A stretch of DNA of 64,000 nt from contig CAXAMN010003113.1 in assembly GCA_963970005.1 (NCBI GenBank), forward strand, positions 1,643,683-1,707,682, in the 5' to 3' direction. Below the pieces are notes generated by a model, which ran no database searches, was not told the DNA's origin, and saw only the letters and a list, made by a program, of their open reading frames with translations. The stretch's first letter is position 1. Each line of letters begins with the position of its first letter. Origin of the DNA: Durusdinium trenchii. Its lineage: Eukaryota > Sar > Dinophyceae > Suessiales > Symbiodiniaceae. The position numbers and the translations under genes were made by a program. Of this stretch, positions 19,201 to 24,883 are shown piece after piece.

Positions 19201-19233
19201 ATTCGGTGGGACGTCGTCATCCATTGGGTCCAT
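5149..19233 (-). CDS. Gag-Pol polyprotein with SGNH-like and Tpt1-like C-terminal extension (4694 aa)
   Basis: One open frame encodes the whole element. The start chosen is the ATG 33 bases after the 5' LTR; a second ATG follows three codons later. Order by residue: coiled coil 100-340, Gag-like region 530-760, CCCH finger 783-802, RS-rich stretch about 806-852, CCCH finger 863-881, module A1 951-1030, protease DTG 1153-1155, integrase HHCC and D1407/D1468/E1499, reverse transcriptase with YVDD 2094-2097, module A2 2167-2245, RNase H D2432/E2476/D2577, PC-loop domain 2706-2930, repeat-encoded linker near 2945-2965, SGNH-like domain 3100-3335, Tpt1-like domain 3770-3935, zinc ribbon 4012-4029, proline-rich tail from 4480. 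All canonical catalytic residues of the replication enzymes are present and there is no stop or frameshift. Typical copia polyproteins have 1300-1500 residues. How this protein is cleaved, and whether the C-terminal part is made separately, cannot be seen. Confidence 0.95.
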   Translation of the reverse strand: MDPMDDDVPPNAYGSGFDIVPSVPNSLDAVQRHEQAVAQVAAMDPRVASEVYQEMLNSGGSVTLQEAAQATLAGMPSATVAGAPTVNNLLAMTRLNVVNLNASPNDEELRRELQQHEFLLSEQARREAEIEALRFRSIYEREASESIAATKAAAEQAMLNVQQRAQQQEQSVQQMVQQQDNVAIKRLQGTLEEQREHFQQRLAQATAAHEKVVQEKNAMAEEGNAFVDKMRTEHHQYVEQQEAKLKAAVEAKDHARHSSAGESRIAIELDFKREQLDSSLAIAQAKIKTLVNEMEATNKQHRVDRETQEQTIVELRKDNAMLKGEMDELRRVVQSLTDREEERKEAERKAQSSSPVKPGPQYPEPFTPPARQDAHPIGQPQSFEPLRTEGTVPATLDGKPLDKGGSPIKTAMDATASVRNTGFPSMFLGTGAPAAEQATASTDRQQFKQPDPWTEYMKKSTQYNFSDDPLYKSSFNQEATKTKDDRREEGPASQVRTPQDQDLGEIIKKALLEGFKGAKSKDSDKPKAKEADKIDLPEFPSPDRYRTWRAAVREAIRSASDDPDAAFAWVLEVYAVREDKAKLCSELADPGKFRTLDTKLLAALTKVAKGELSQQILNYKESEAQQGRIVRGRQVLLMFEVHFKTSEEAGALYGTEDLLKISLDSDDLKSFLRKWESVLTGMSHVPDPATLKDLFYREVRKSRKLRFDLDVYERAPEGSNDRSYEFLINSVRRYLDRERLRTNREKISQSHAAKFANPAPHDKRTRSPSYGKRSTKGDGSNQCYEYAKTGKCKYGSKCKYSHDSSARPRSLSRESSRSRSASPSSRSSFRSSRSRSSSRHTSRSSSRNSSRSSSRGRKSDKPCRFFAKGNCKRGDKCPFKHGDTATPAPRRRSPSPAAKRSKDKKSKKDKKDKKSKREKKDKSPKASPCIQTGFAMSCLAVTATRTQKSKDYWEFSKDGNELIRHHLKPRHRSFLPTRKSCPVESSRLEDQFTMVVTDSKGKSRTIKGNWKKHPNAKQKFDWTGKSIFRVVQEKRIRFELEPEVHTFPVWKEMYRHVVNKSKKRNLFRTTEECPKSRECDTKDAILAAESLRQMLVSMDTEEPACDFLCEHSPEGPDDLCCTKCRTVVGEQVPSCARLTAMPNMVGMEKWLGDTGTDQDIVGKDSKTVNRATKIFKSNEPISLTTANGPITADEVVEVILPGLCESFNPYILQSTPSALSIGLRCLEQGYDFVWGKDTTPIFLRPDGQCVKFKLQGRVPYIDETCTPFSIPESLRTRLTKVLDSIHQFTIDQGYAMASHESEPEEDQEEADEAGVDANADDGQEDEEDSDPEVEVPFDFEDVPVAGEKTEEQLRKEAKSGAHQFTHRPKNPYCDVCSEAKMLAPYGRSVGGSQHVLARGFGDHIVCDHVIPKDIEEGIEGQTSMLVIKDIYTQYRCVYPSENKTADSIVKAFKHFLKTSDVVGIVYTDNAPEMLDAIEELGFKHQTSVEYQHSTKAVVEREVRTILEGARSNLLQANMPLSLWPYASKHHAMAINIVKQLNGGDPPWALRFDNGFLGRQLPFGCLLFFWEGKYEPKRGKFAPNAKRGVFLGYNIQAGHVWRGEYLVANVDSLEYFLKEGHLKTIRTKRVALPDGDFIFPLHFKEKPILDLQDLDYQPEADDDDDDDDAPQDDGPPDPRSGAPEGEADVPEIAVEEPASVEAEPPKEKGKEKKEREPTLFELYYDPSVNPHMFPDGKPVPKGYVYDGVRLVKERKGSKRVPGFPTDLWQNLSHKQRKKAWDDYQSELEEKRKKEEAEAVEKASIEGSPSETPPAMVAAPAMPVEHNVYEPHRSDMRQLVEDKIKELTDEANASLFAAVVQLLVKPKFQSCFAAVAKVLNKKEIAASKEAQASLDKEWDKLLNKKTWNQERVKECRRVVDEARRKGEKVHIGRIFEICTLKGSELPEGNPQRKYKGRSCFQGNNVFDENSDYAIFSEMSSSPASMEAAKILDAFGSQPGYSKEQADARQAYTQAAFTGVPTWLRLPKDRWPKGWKGKYNDPLVPMLLALYGHPDSGGIWEAYFEKQIGKKGWQSVLKEIWRSVFYHPEFDALLVVYVDDLKLAAPTKKIKTAWKSISSMIDIDEPEPFNRYFGCEHREERNIKLDIKEHPFYDIFSTGKSVAAQTRTEDYWSYDEEQNTYTRHHVYPRKRRFVPVDQGLTVPCQHFLELRTTIKDNEDTEVQDDWTVNGAFNEGGWWTGKTVFQCCPNRQAEIDYPEGYAMAGKKKTGVRNKTSAKQAARAQKFTNMSDLPVVKGECMRKQVNCVYYDMHDFLSSCVDAYCDLAKVKRKDLRKASTPFHELRIARPRENEEQPEGRLKGIASRILMKVLFAARMARYDLLRATQSLASRVTKWSPDCDAGLHRLISYINCSLDMTMRGFMGDKFSECQLWLFADADFAGEYDNKSTTGTFMALVGPNTYWPINAFSKKQTATAMSSTEAEVVAANHAVRAQGLPSLSLFNYLIAMSDPKCPPQAKTRRAGVAAKPKAPTLHEPVSIARIDRELDEIRYGFLHDGPESVANVNHLQVRLGPCFTIRFMEDNQATITILSNGNSVNMRHTDRTQRVSFSWLKETFDSDQFDLINVNTLHQAADVLTKPFTSPQKWNSALYMLNMVPYTYKQPKSKGNSLAVTPSRGDPVQYFDISTPDNSDNEELDQGGNALPSQQPKTKQRLMVEWCCSPDSKLGQQRAASKGCTVFRVTENEDATTRKCVEQTTQKTIQFWKENGKCNVHVHISLPCTGGCPWNNVNKDLPGGKERIQQHQKKFAALLKNADKFLEGISVVKPTISFELPSFCEYWKWKSVKNFKRKYRLVDYKLHGCQVGVTDEHGTPIKKGWTVASDIEAFAALEQLRCDGQRVHAQSRGKALRDAEGYTFKLTDKIHTMFRNLCSRVYAQPCTEEPTVHAACATTTHTRTCTHTHTHTHIYSTYHLHHSHIPHTTSTRRHSSRTKVLLRSLASRAVGASLAKHPSSGCQAMGDLTEDDLLQIEWDQYSNEPIERYLSVNHSPETESRWTKFIAYAVYQGMLLTEEGSKQHHDQLVELLRAVYPVMLYDCWVRDYIFTESMMGLTTIHPSAFGHLNVLAETQRRKAVVIVTDSILCFLNGKRSRTAYEPVQEFNVAFGGDWDFIEVKIVWGAELPRLMAEYKAAVARVNARALLNMRDPARDTPRIFGLIWWNGNDLVGRNGITPNDSTWRYEAANPDRLGTQARILGNVKLLAECKEISDELCCICGISSYLFELPSFVDIFWAEINDIIESLGIHRFQPDNLVYQSDKVDQWHMRKTQENIDRFVNYVTSIVKLSYHVNVVEASREGIAALNRVRRFKYSWDSSATVKIPESYLQLINEFVEQRNARMQQTLGKSRQFTVEEVQAYSPFETNDVSLEELKASVNLEGEDPQDVLQFINVVPVIELPEEQPALDEPMDDVATADVKVEPKVEETDADVEMPDSYTGATDEVPGPDTGIAGVNALPTAPEPDPQMAKIEAEVLDVLADDETTVEEGATGDVPMIPTDADQSAEGQASSSDPRPPLPRLRGKGQGQGTPSVTPVTGSFLAPENNDNPDLKFSGKGKGVLVRETKPNPEYKNMQVEVEEVLGRYPYPDHLLKAIGNGNIQLLEDELGRDAKQYVLYHVTGHRYYYVYEDYHHGPWEWCCSWPPHVRRGISGLLRGHVPDVSIYDPACYLPIYKLLDLAKAKFPDYAGSMNVFELISMAIYDHKDRFEFQCVYDSRVNEQLELFAAPVKIRCGQGHTDDVLETRSNEVLAVLIYCRPDHVHRYNARLTAHGNCDIPPRLYHRTHEGAARSIIASGLIPGGGAGGPKSKGNSFFSTQPLGNQKAISGVRADRPVEICFSTPDVIEAGVDLFLTNSGAVITSHHVPNTCILFATRARANAEPEVFYSRPQALDPSNIEVGVPQDDVTLVPGKVSEVRTILEGTSDATPEERTASSSAAKKEEMEANRNTAVPQIESGYFLHLRTFSCDKCTTLSLAGMASCHRCGVVFQSNTTDGPISKFMRLQMRRAKVLQEQGGVPKNMTATSMLDSIAAQDLQSGRPPARGSPSVDSQIILAARGRLRKALKSGYENVFDRFNRDDVFATSLTGEGCTAFDAAQEDLFASLQLPAPTRSAKQRSKGKSVVSDLDRLDRVDLAKLAYIRCGVDNLHTCFKQGVDENFLISYRREFMSLRQYAAVIGDSRDEIKIQGFIPTTDVYGDIHSIRIPRGDTTGIYKILSEFAEQNENYANIQYQRNAQQSASVQGRDRGQPVSQMGFMNIEQRMATPYPKFADCGQDMSSDEIRRLEEILLEFGQRGAPSPQGPVTRPPLTRKRSQMYMETIGDADKRPRLQWRRKEDRDQSGRIATWVDNRTPPPGVPQPPAPVTGTHTSSVFRMNAPPAQGQVSGKGDSSKQDVGERRDVSGKGKGQGSSSAAGSAAPAKGTPRGSVARAISQSRVLPPKRGNIPKDLLGPPTSPPPLPAPNNPPATGLSPISKPRPAKPSPPKVPPPKVPPPKVPPPKVPPNTASGIPVHTRPTDFNLTPKPPPLTDLYSRLQPSVRGKGKDKQQVSVRGGPYAPQQWNVQNVPPPPLPPGTSSASASSSHNAPLTGPPTSSIRGTIDRPLEPFDFPGVQWQRDDPWGENYWPNHMELWEWLRQGWHDETERFGIQFL
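7429..7926 (-). other. Tpt1/KptA-like RNA 2'-phosphotransferase domain
   Basis: Residues 3770-3935. The IRxxQGH motif (R3778, Q3781-G-H3783), the LYHRT motif with H3828 followed by IIASGLIPGG, and the C-terminal DLFLTNSGAVIT...VP stretch (from D3895) follow the order of Tpt1/KptA proteins. Those are NAD-dependent enzymes that remove a 2'-phosphate from RNA by ADP-ribosyl transfer. The N-terminal winged-helix lobe with its RH motif was not recognised, so the domain may be catalytic-lobe only or divergent. Confidence 0.75.
9229..9936 (-). other. SGNH-hydrolase-like domain
   Basis: Residues 3100-3335. The order of blocks fits the SGNH/GDSL esterase family: block I VIVTDS with S3133, block III WWNGNDL with N3215, and block V DQWH with D3312 and H3315, giving a possible Ser-Asp-His triad. 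The Gly before Asp in block I is replaced by Thr. SGNH esterase domains are known in ORF1 of some non-LTR elements (CR1 type); in a copia polyprotein this is unusual. Confidence 0.65.
10346..10400 (-). repeat. CA-rich simple repeat inside the polyprotein frame
   Basis: A (CA)n-like tract on the coding strand (TG on the plus strand) encodes alternating Thr and His and keeps the frame open between the PC-loop domain and the C-terminal extension. Confidence 0.85.
10444..11118 (-). other. Domain with PC loop downstream of RNase H
   Basis: Residues about 2706-2930. It begins VEWCCSPDS, has the loop SLPCTGGCPW (P2774-C2775) and then FELPSFCEYW. From memory the same arrangement recurs after RNase H in many dinoflagellate copia polyproteins. 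The PC loop recalls motif IV of cytosine C5 methyltransferases, but no clear SAM-binding motif I is seen, so methyltransferase activity is only a possibility. Confidence 0.55.
11314..11976 (-). other. RNase H domain
   Basis: Residues 2420-2640. Catalytic residues D2432 (FADADFAG), E2476 (SSTEAEV) and D2577 (MEDNQAT) are all present, with the copia-type TKPF motif near the end (DVLTKPF). It should degrade the RNA strand during reverse transcription. Confidence 0.9.
12499..12735 (-). other. Module A, copy 2 (inserted between RT palm and RNase H)
   Basis: Residues 2167-2245. It opens with DYW, followed by RHH and PRKRRF, and ends with WTGKTVF (W2235), paralleling copy 1 with nearly the same spacing (68 against 71 residues between the DYW and WTGK anchors). 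It sits where copia polymerases normally run straight into the connection domain. Confidence 0.75.
12754..13581 (-). other. Reverse transcriptase domain
   Basis: Residues about 1885-2160. It has the copia-type opening (EWDKLLNKKTW), the first catalytic Asp in DARQAYTQAAF near residue 2006, LALYGHPDSG, and the YVDD box at 2094-2097. After the palm the frame runs into the inserted module A2 before the connection region resumes near residue 2320. Confidence 0.93.
14374..15171 (-). other. Integrase domain
   Basis: Residues 1355-1620. The zinc-binding part has H1362, H1366, C1373 and C1376. The catalytic triad is D1407 (in VCDHV), D1468 (in YTDNAP) and E1499 (in VVERE). The D-to-E gap is about 30 residues, slightly shorter than the usual 35. 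A GAG-pre-integrase-like stretch with the copia feature FLGYN follows. The position before RT is diagnostic of copia rather than gypsy elements. Confidence 0.9.
15544..15876 (-). other. Aspartic protease domain
   Basis: Residues 1120-1230 contain the motif WLGDTGTDQDIV with the catalytic triad D1153-T-G, downstream of the zinc fingers and upstream of the integrase, as in copia elements. It should cut the polyprotein. A Cys-rich stretch (CxxC pairs near residues 1118-1130) precedes it. Confidence 0.8.
16144..16383 (-). other. Module A, copy 1 (between zinc fingers and protease)
   Basis: Residues 951-1030. It opens with DYW, has RHH then PRHRSF about 15 residues later, and ends with WTGKSIF (W1022). 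It is visibly related to residues 2167-2245 of the same protein. Its function is unknown. Confidence 0.75.
16534..19233 (-). other. Gag part: coiled coil, Gag-like helices, two CCCH fingers with RS stretch
   Basis: Residues 1-900. Residues about 100-340 are rich in Gln, Glu and Ala with heptad character and should form a long coiled coil for particle assembly. Residues 530-760 are a helical Gag-like region. Two zinc fingers follow: C783-X8-C-X5-C-X3-H and C863-X7-C-X5-C-X3-H, separated by about 45 residues of Ser-Arg repeats. This CCCH pair takes the place of the usual retroviral CCHC knuckle. CCCH fingers and RS stretches normally bind RNA, so genome packaging is the likely role. Confidence 0.75.
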
Positions 19234-19254
19234 AGCTCTAACCTAGCTAGCCTA

Positions 19255-19266
19255 CGGCTGATAACC
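19255..19266 (-). promoter_or_regulatory. Candidate primer-binding site
   Basis: The 12 bases following the 5' LTR on the element's strand read GGTTATCAGCCG. The position is right for a tRNA primer site, and the TATCAG core resembles the initiator-methionine type used by many copia elements (TGGTATCAGAGC in plants). The match is partial and the dinoflagellate tRNA is not available here, so the primer identity is uncertain. Confidence 0.4.
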
Positions 19267-19396
19267 TGTATTTTACAGGATCAGCTCTAATAGTACTAAC
19301 TACCTAGCTAACCCTGCTAGTCCGGTAAGCGCTACCTTTTGCTCTACCTTGAGAGTCAACGCTACGGGGTCCATGGGGATGAGGTGAATTTCAACA
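19267..19396 (-). repeat. 5' LTR of the retrotransposon (130 bp)
   Basis: The direct repeat starts TG and ends CA and matches the copy at 4661-4790 at all 130 positions. On the element's strand it contains an ATGGACCC similar to the polyprotein start and a stretch resembling the dinoflagellate spliced leader. The split host frame reads into this LTR and stops at a TAG within it. Confidence 0.95.
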
Positions 19397-19401
19397 TCTT
19401 C
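19397..19401. repeat. Target site duplication, right copy (TCTTC)
   Basis: Exact match to the five bases at 4656-4660, placed directly against the other LTR. Counting it once restores the reading frame of the host exon on both sides. Confidence 0.93.
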
Positions 19402-19577
19402 CTTTGCCAATTTTTGGTGCTGACCTGCCTTGACGAACTGGGACAAGTCCTTGAAAAGCAGCAACGCACTTCCCGCCAAACAGGTGAAAAGAGATGTAAC
19501 CCGCAAGCAGCAAACCATCCCAAATCCTGCAGCCCATCCCTGCTTGAGGAGCTCCTTTGGCTTCTCTCGTCAGCTAA
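19397..19577 (-). pseudogene. Host exon, 5' part, split by the retrotransposon
   Basis: Minus-strand frame open from a TGA near 19578 up to the LTR. The Met at 19518 starts a segment with a hydrophobic stretch (SLFTCLAGSALLLF) followed by polar, charged residues ending AKED at the insertion. This looks like an uncleaved signal anchor. The frame runs on into the LTR for about 35 codons and stops at a TAG there. Its continuation on the other side of the element is in the same frame when one TSD copy is removed. Confidence 0.7.
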
Positions 19578-20520
19578 CACGGGGTAATGCGAGGTGACTT
19601 CATGTTACTTCGTTATCTTAGTTACTTCCGGCATGTAATGGCGCACAGTTGTGCTATGAAGTTTACGCTCAAACGTTCTGGACTGAGGGGGGCCTCGGGT
19701 GCCGGTCCCCAAATGGAAGAACATCTGATATCATCTAAGAGGCTTTCAGTGTCTGGCAGGCCTTTCAACGGTGCCATTCTACTGGCTGGGTCGTTGCTGT
19801 TGGGCCATCTGTATCAGCCAACCAGCATGAACGCTGACTTCAAATACTTTAGGACTTTAGGACATGTAGAAAAGCTTGACTCACCATGTGTATGCCTCTC
19901 CTTGATCTCCCACGAACGCCTAGCTTGAGCCCAACAACGCCCGCACCGCTGTTCCCTTTCCACCGTGGTGCGCACAGCCCAACCTTCGCTGAGCGCTGGG
20001 AGCTCCCACAGCCCTTGACGGAGGGTGGCCTCCTGCCATTTCGACTCAGTGGTCTCCTTGGCCAAGCGCAGCACCTGGCAGGTCTCAAAGCCTCACCCTC
20101 ATCCTCATCACCCCCACCACTTAGTTGGACATGGGTGGACGGTGGACCGCCTGAACTAGTATGGGATGTTGAAAGGAATATATAGTTATATATACTACAC
20201 TCCTGGTACCATACTCCTTGTGGTGGATGTCGAATGGGGCACTCCTCGAAAAATCACGGGTGAATGGAGAACATGGCGAGTCAATCTGCGGGCCCTGAGC
20301 ACTGCTATCGATATCTGCCATTTCCAGATTCGAGCGCCTGCCCCTTGGCCAATCTGGACACAATTTAAACACATCAGTACAACAAAGGATAAAAATAGGT
20401 ATGATATAGGGCCATATGCCATATGTGTGTCTTTGGAACCCTGTAGTGTTACTGGCAAGTAAGCACAAAGCGGCGGACGCCTGCCGTTGCAAGGCGCAAT
20501 GGGTTAAACGCTGACTCAAG
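19578..20520. other. Stretch without a supported gene
   Basis: Probable intron or spacer upstream of the split host exon. Short ORFs on both strands overlap one another; none is convincing. Confidence 0.4.
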
Positions 20521-20716
20521 GCCTCCTGGCACGGCACGGGGGGGCAGTTTGGGGATAGCTTGACCGCTGCACCCCCCACACGCAAGTCCGAAGAAGAGTG
20601 GTTTCGCGAGGTGACAGCCAGAAAGGCGGCCCCTCCGAACACCAATGGATCTGGCACATTTATTCTTGTCGCCATTTTCTCTACAGCATGGACTTTGGTT
20701 GGCCTCACTGGGGAAG
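20521..20716 (+). CDS. Candidate exon with membrane segment
   Basis: Plus-strand frame with no ATG, bounded by CAAG and a GAAG/GTTAG donor. It encodes RKSEEEWFREVTARKAAPPN followed by a hydrophobic stretch FILVAIFSTAWTLVGL, possibly a membrane helix. The polar-to-hydrophobic arrangement is protein-like; family unknown. Confidence 0.5.
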
Positions 20717-23700
20717 GTTAGTTCCACGATGTTGCAAGTACATTGGCAAACCAAACGCCTCCAGATTGAGCATCATCAATATCACAGGCAAAAGGACCTG
20801 ATACGGATGACACAAGCATGAAGCATCAACCCCCGGTCTCCTGCTCCAAGGCTGCGCATAAGTCCTGCAAACGCACCAGCTGCTGAGCAGAAGAGCCTCA
20901 GCGGTTCGTCGATCACTAATGGGTCAAGGCCATAGACAGCGCAAGCTCCATATGAGAGTGCAAAAGTCCAGTTTGAGGCCTCGCAGGGCTACCAGGAGAC
21001 TCCCAGCACACTCCTTACCAGTGCCGCGTGCCCCTTCCCAGCGATTCCAAACATGGGGTCACCAATTGGTCGACCACTCTGGCACAAAATGGATGTCAAC
21101 GGTGACCTGCAAGGGGATGGAGCTCTAATTTTGACATTCACGCTTGTCTATGAGTCTATCAAGTCGAATCATCCAATATCACCAACAATCCGCCAAAGGG
21201 ATTTGAAATGGTTCATCCAAAATCATCCAAATACTTTAGATCTGAGAGGCTTCATTCTGGCTCCTCCGGTTCCCAGGCTCTCCAGGGTCGCCTTCCTCTC
21301 ACTTCCGGGGCCGAGCCGCGCAGCGGCTCGGAGACCTGCACAGCTGTGGATCCAGGTTCACGGTCTGTGACCGTATGTGACCTGGTAGTTCCTTTAAAAC
21401 AAACAACACCCCCCCCCCCCAAGAAAAAGAACATGGTCAAACAGAAAGTCCGTGAAACACATCACAAAATGAACTCTGTGGTGAACCTTGGGCATGCATC
21501 TTGGTGATTTGGTGCATATGCTTCTTAAGATTAAAGTGTCACACCCAAACTGCAAATCTGAAAAAGAAAATGCTCAGCACATGCATTGAAACATGGTTTA
21601 GCAGTGGATCATGCTCAGCAGCGGGAGGTGATGGAGCTGTTCAACTTATTCGTTCAATTGAAAACGAAATAACGACCACTCCCATGCAAACATTGAGCCA
21701 TAGCAATCCATCTGGTGCTCTGGCATGCTCTGGCTCTACTTGATCTCAGACTCTGACCATCCATGCAGCCGTCATTGGAACCACATCATGGGCTTGATCT
21801 TGTATCAGCCCAGCCCTAAAGAACTGATTTCACGGATGCAGTCTCGCTCATTGGGCCTCTCTGGTGCTGTAGCTGCGACAGCAGGATCCACAGAATCCTA
21901 ATTCACTACCATCGGTGCTCTATAGAATGCAACTCTGGAGAGTATGTTTCACCACGGTTGACTGAATATTGATGGCCAACAGAAACTCCAGTGCCAAGAT
22001 TTCTATATGGCCCGTTCGCGGTGCCTCAAGCCAAATCAAGCGAGCGAGTTCGCCAACTGTCCATGCTTGCAGCTGACAAAAAATGGCGAATCGAACCAGT
22101 GAATAACTACGGGATATTCCAAGGGTTGCCCCACTCGTGCAGAAGCGCCCCCTTGTATATAGTTTAGCGCTCCCTAGACCTCATTGATATTTCATCGTTT
22201 GTCCTTGACATTCCTCCATATTAATAATATACTTTCCTGGGGTAATGCTGCCCATACCCTCTTATTACCTTACTTCTCCAAGGGTTTCCTTCTCTTATTT
22301 TGCTGTTGCCCGGGCACTATGGCACTTAACGCTTAAGGGTTGGCAAAAGGGTCCAGGATGGAGAAACAAAGATGCGACGGTGCATGGAATGAGCCAGATT
22401 ATATATAAACAAACCTGGCTGCAGCAGGGCCACCAACACACACGCCATTGTATCCGAGATACTCTGAGATTAAGTCACTGGCACGCTCAAGGGTTCTTCC
22501 TTGAGCACCTCTGAGGCCTTGACCTGACTCTCAAACGCCACTTTGGGCATTACTTCTGGTGCAAATGTCGCCCCTCAGCGCCTTTCTGGAAGGGCTTTTT
22601 GGTTCCGTTTCATGCCTGGACCATTGGACTGTCGTTGGACTCTGGACAAGCAGCAATCAACGATCATGGTTAAATTATGCCTCTTTTGTAGTCCATCCAA
22701 ACCTGCTGTTGCACCATGTGCTACCTCTAGACTCTACATAGAGCCTAGCTATGCACTCTCCAGCACCTGTTGGAGCCCTTCGGGCACAGTGACTCCGCCT
22801 TGCGCATCTCAGTCCACACTGATGCTTCGCAGTTGCAATTGTGGTGCCTTGCCGGGGAGATCTAAGCAACTTGGCCAAAATTGCATAGTTTTGGTTTTGA
22901 TGTGCTTGTTGGAGCCCCAAATGCCAAACCATTGCCAATGGGATGAATGGCCCGTGTTCCATCAATGACCTTTTATATAGTGCATTTGCTCTTGCCAAGA
23001 AAATCTCCATTTTTGGGGGTAGGGCGTAACCCAGGCTCGTCCTACTTTAAAACACATTGATGAGGTTCGTGTACCAAGATGCGCTTGTCATCAGTTGTGT
23101 AAAAATCAAGTGCAGCTATCACTGCTGAACATGCCAAACAACAGTGCACCATGCTACAACATCTAGCACACATCACGGGCACGTCATGGTGCCCTTCCCA
23201 ACCAGATGCAGTAACACCAGATGCAGGAGACCAACGGACGCGTTCGCAGTCCACCATGTGGGACGTTGAGTTGATAGAACATTGCAAGTGAACTTTCAAT
23301 TAACTCAAGACATGTAGAGGTGATTGCAGGTGGGTGCCAACTTGTAGAGTTGCCCTTGGACTCAACCGCGCTGCATGATTCCCCACTACGCAGGATCAGG
23401 AATGGCCACCTCTAAGTGTCTCCAAAGCCCGGCCTCTGGATAGGAGTCACCGCTCGTCTCCGATGGGCGAGCTACAGCACCAGCCTTGGCCTTAACCTCC
23501 AGGCGCCGTGCCACACCATGGAGGTCCTGCTCTCGTGCACACTCCAGGCCTCAGTGCTCTCTGAAATACAGAAGAAAATCAGTGGGGAGTCAGAGTGTGC
23601 AAAATGATTGTGACCAGAGTATTCAGTGGATGACTCGGCATCTCGTGGCGGCTACAGCTCCAACACCTCATCGGAACCATGCCCCCCGTCTTTCGGTCAA

Positions 23701-23731
23701 GCCCTCGCTCCAAGTTCCGACCAAGCAGCAC
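20717..23731. other. Stretch without a supported gene
   Basis: Mixed-composition DNA with a poly-C run at about 21409-21421. Short ORFs occur on both strands, none with clear domain or splice support. Confidence 0.4.
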
Positions 23732-23850
23732 GTCCGCCCCAAATCGTCCTGCACCGCCAAGGGCTCGGCCAGGCCCAGCTCCTGGCAACGCCGCAGCAGG
23801 AGCTCGGCCACCTGAACCCATCGCTCGGCTTGCTTTCCCAACTCCCCGGG
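23732..23850 (-). CDS. Ankyrin-repeat gene, candidate exon 3
   Basis: Bounded by TGCACAG and a GTGCTG donor. The frame reads ERWVQVAELLLRRCQELGLA then AVQDDLGRT, the start of the next ankyrin unit. Same strand and order as the two exons above, so at least three exons of one gene. Confidence 0.55.
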
Positions 23851-24020
23851 CTGTGCAGATCTCAAATGTGCGATGTTGCTGCTCAATGACTTTAACATGT
23901 AACGCAAACCATGCTGAAGAAGAGAGGTGGAAAATGATGGAATGAAATAATGCTGAAGGCTCAGACGCTCCCCTCCCTTGCTTCCAGCCTTGCACTTTCC
24001 TGTGGGCCTTTCCGTTTCAC

Positions 24021-24128
24021 TTCCAGCCTCCTCGTGCCCTTCTCCAGCCGCACGGTGTAGGGCGGTCACACCCTTGGGCCCTCGGCCCACCGGATCTGCT
24101 CGGGCCTTCAGAAGCGCCTGACTGCAAC
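24021..24128 (-). CDS. Ankyrin-repeat gene, candidate exon 2
   Basis: Bounded by GTTGCAG and a GTGAAA donor. It encodes ALLKARADPVGRG, then GVTALHRAAGEGHEE, a textbook ankyrin repeat (G-x-T-A-L-H-x-A-A-x-x-G-H). Confidence 0.65.
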
Positions 24129-24599
24129 ATTTCAGCGGTGTCTAACGGCGTCTCTTCAGCTGACTGAGTTTCAGCCGTCTATAGGTCTCTTCGGTGCAGT
24201 ATGACCTATCAACTAATCTTACTAGGGGATGTGAGGGGTTGGGGGACTCTCTGCAGCTCCGAACGGCTCCTGGTTCAATGGGAATATTATGGACACTGCC
24301 GGCTCCTTAGCTCCCTACTGGGAACCAGCTAGCTTGTCACTTAATCTGATATAATCTGAGCTATTTGGCACTGCCAGAGGCCACCAGCCTGACAAGTCAA
24401 GCCTCGGTTCCAAGTCACTCCAAGCTGTTAGGCACATGACGGATGCCGGCGAGGCTATACAGTAGACTACTTTCACCTACAAGTGTTGGCCCCACTGTCC
24501 CCTTTCAGTACATGACGTTTTCTGGAGGCCTGCCCCCATTCTCAGTTTGCAAGAGGGTAGGGAACTGGGGCAGGGCTAAATATAACTATACTATATTCT

Positions 24600-24686
24600 A
24601 GTAGTAACAAGAAGCTATTGGTAACAAGTGCATCGCTTCTAGTAACAAGTGCCTTACTAGTAGTAACAAGAAGCTATTAGTAGAAG
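24600..24686 (-). repeat. 60-bp dispersed repeat, copy 1 (reverse orientation)
   Basis: Units combining TAGTAACAAGAAGCTA and CTAGTAACAAGTG around ACTAGT palindromes. The reverse complement matches the copies at 40583-40668 and 44587-44675. Confidence 0.8.
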
Positions 24687-24883
24687 ATGCCAAGCACGCC
24701 TGAACCTCAGAACCAAGAAGATAAACCATCATGACTACCATCATGTTCACATAGTTTCCCACTACAGTAATCCAATCATCCATGATCTTCCATGATCTTC
24801 CAATCATCCATGATAATTTTGCCCTCTTCTTGTGTCATCTTGTATCTTCCCCTGCACTTCCCTCCTCCCCTTGCTCGCCTCAC

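Larger units (their letters stand above)
4661..19396 (-). mobile_element. Complete Ty1/copia-type LTR retrotransposon, 14.7 kb
   Basis: The element is bounded by two identical 130-bp LTRs and flanked by the same five bases, TCTTC, on both sides. It is read on the minus strand: the 5' LTR is at the high-coordinate end, followed by a 33-base leader, one ORF of 4694 codons, a 358-base untranslated stretch including a purine tract, and the 3' LTR. The order protease, integrase, reverse transcriptase, RNase H is that of the copia (Pseudoviridae-like) group. Identical LTRs, an exact target duplication and an open frame point to a very recent insertion and a possibly autonomous copy. It is about three times the size of a typical copia element because of a long C-terminal extension, while its LTRs are very short. 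Confidence 0.95.
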
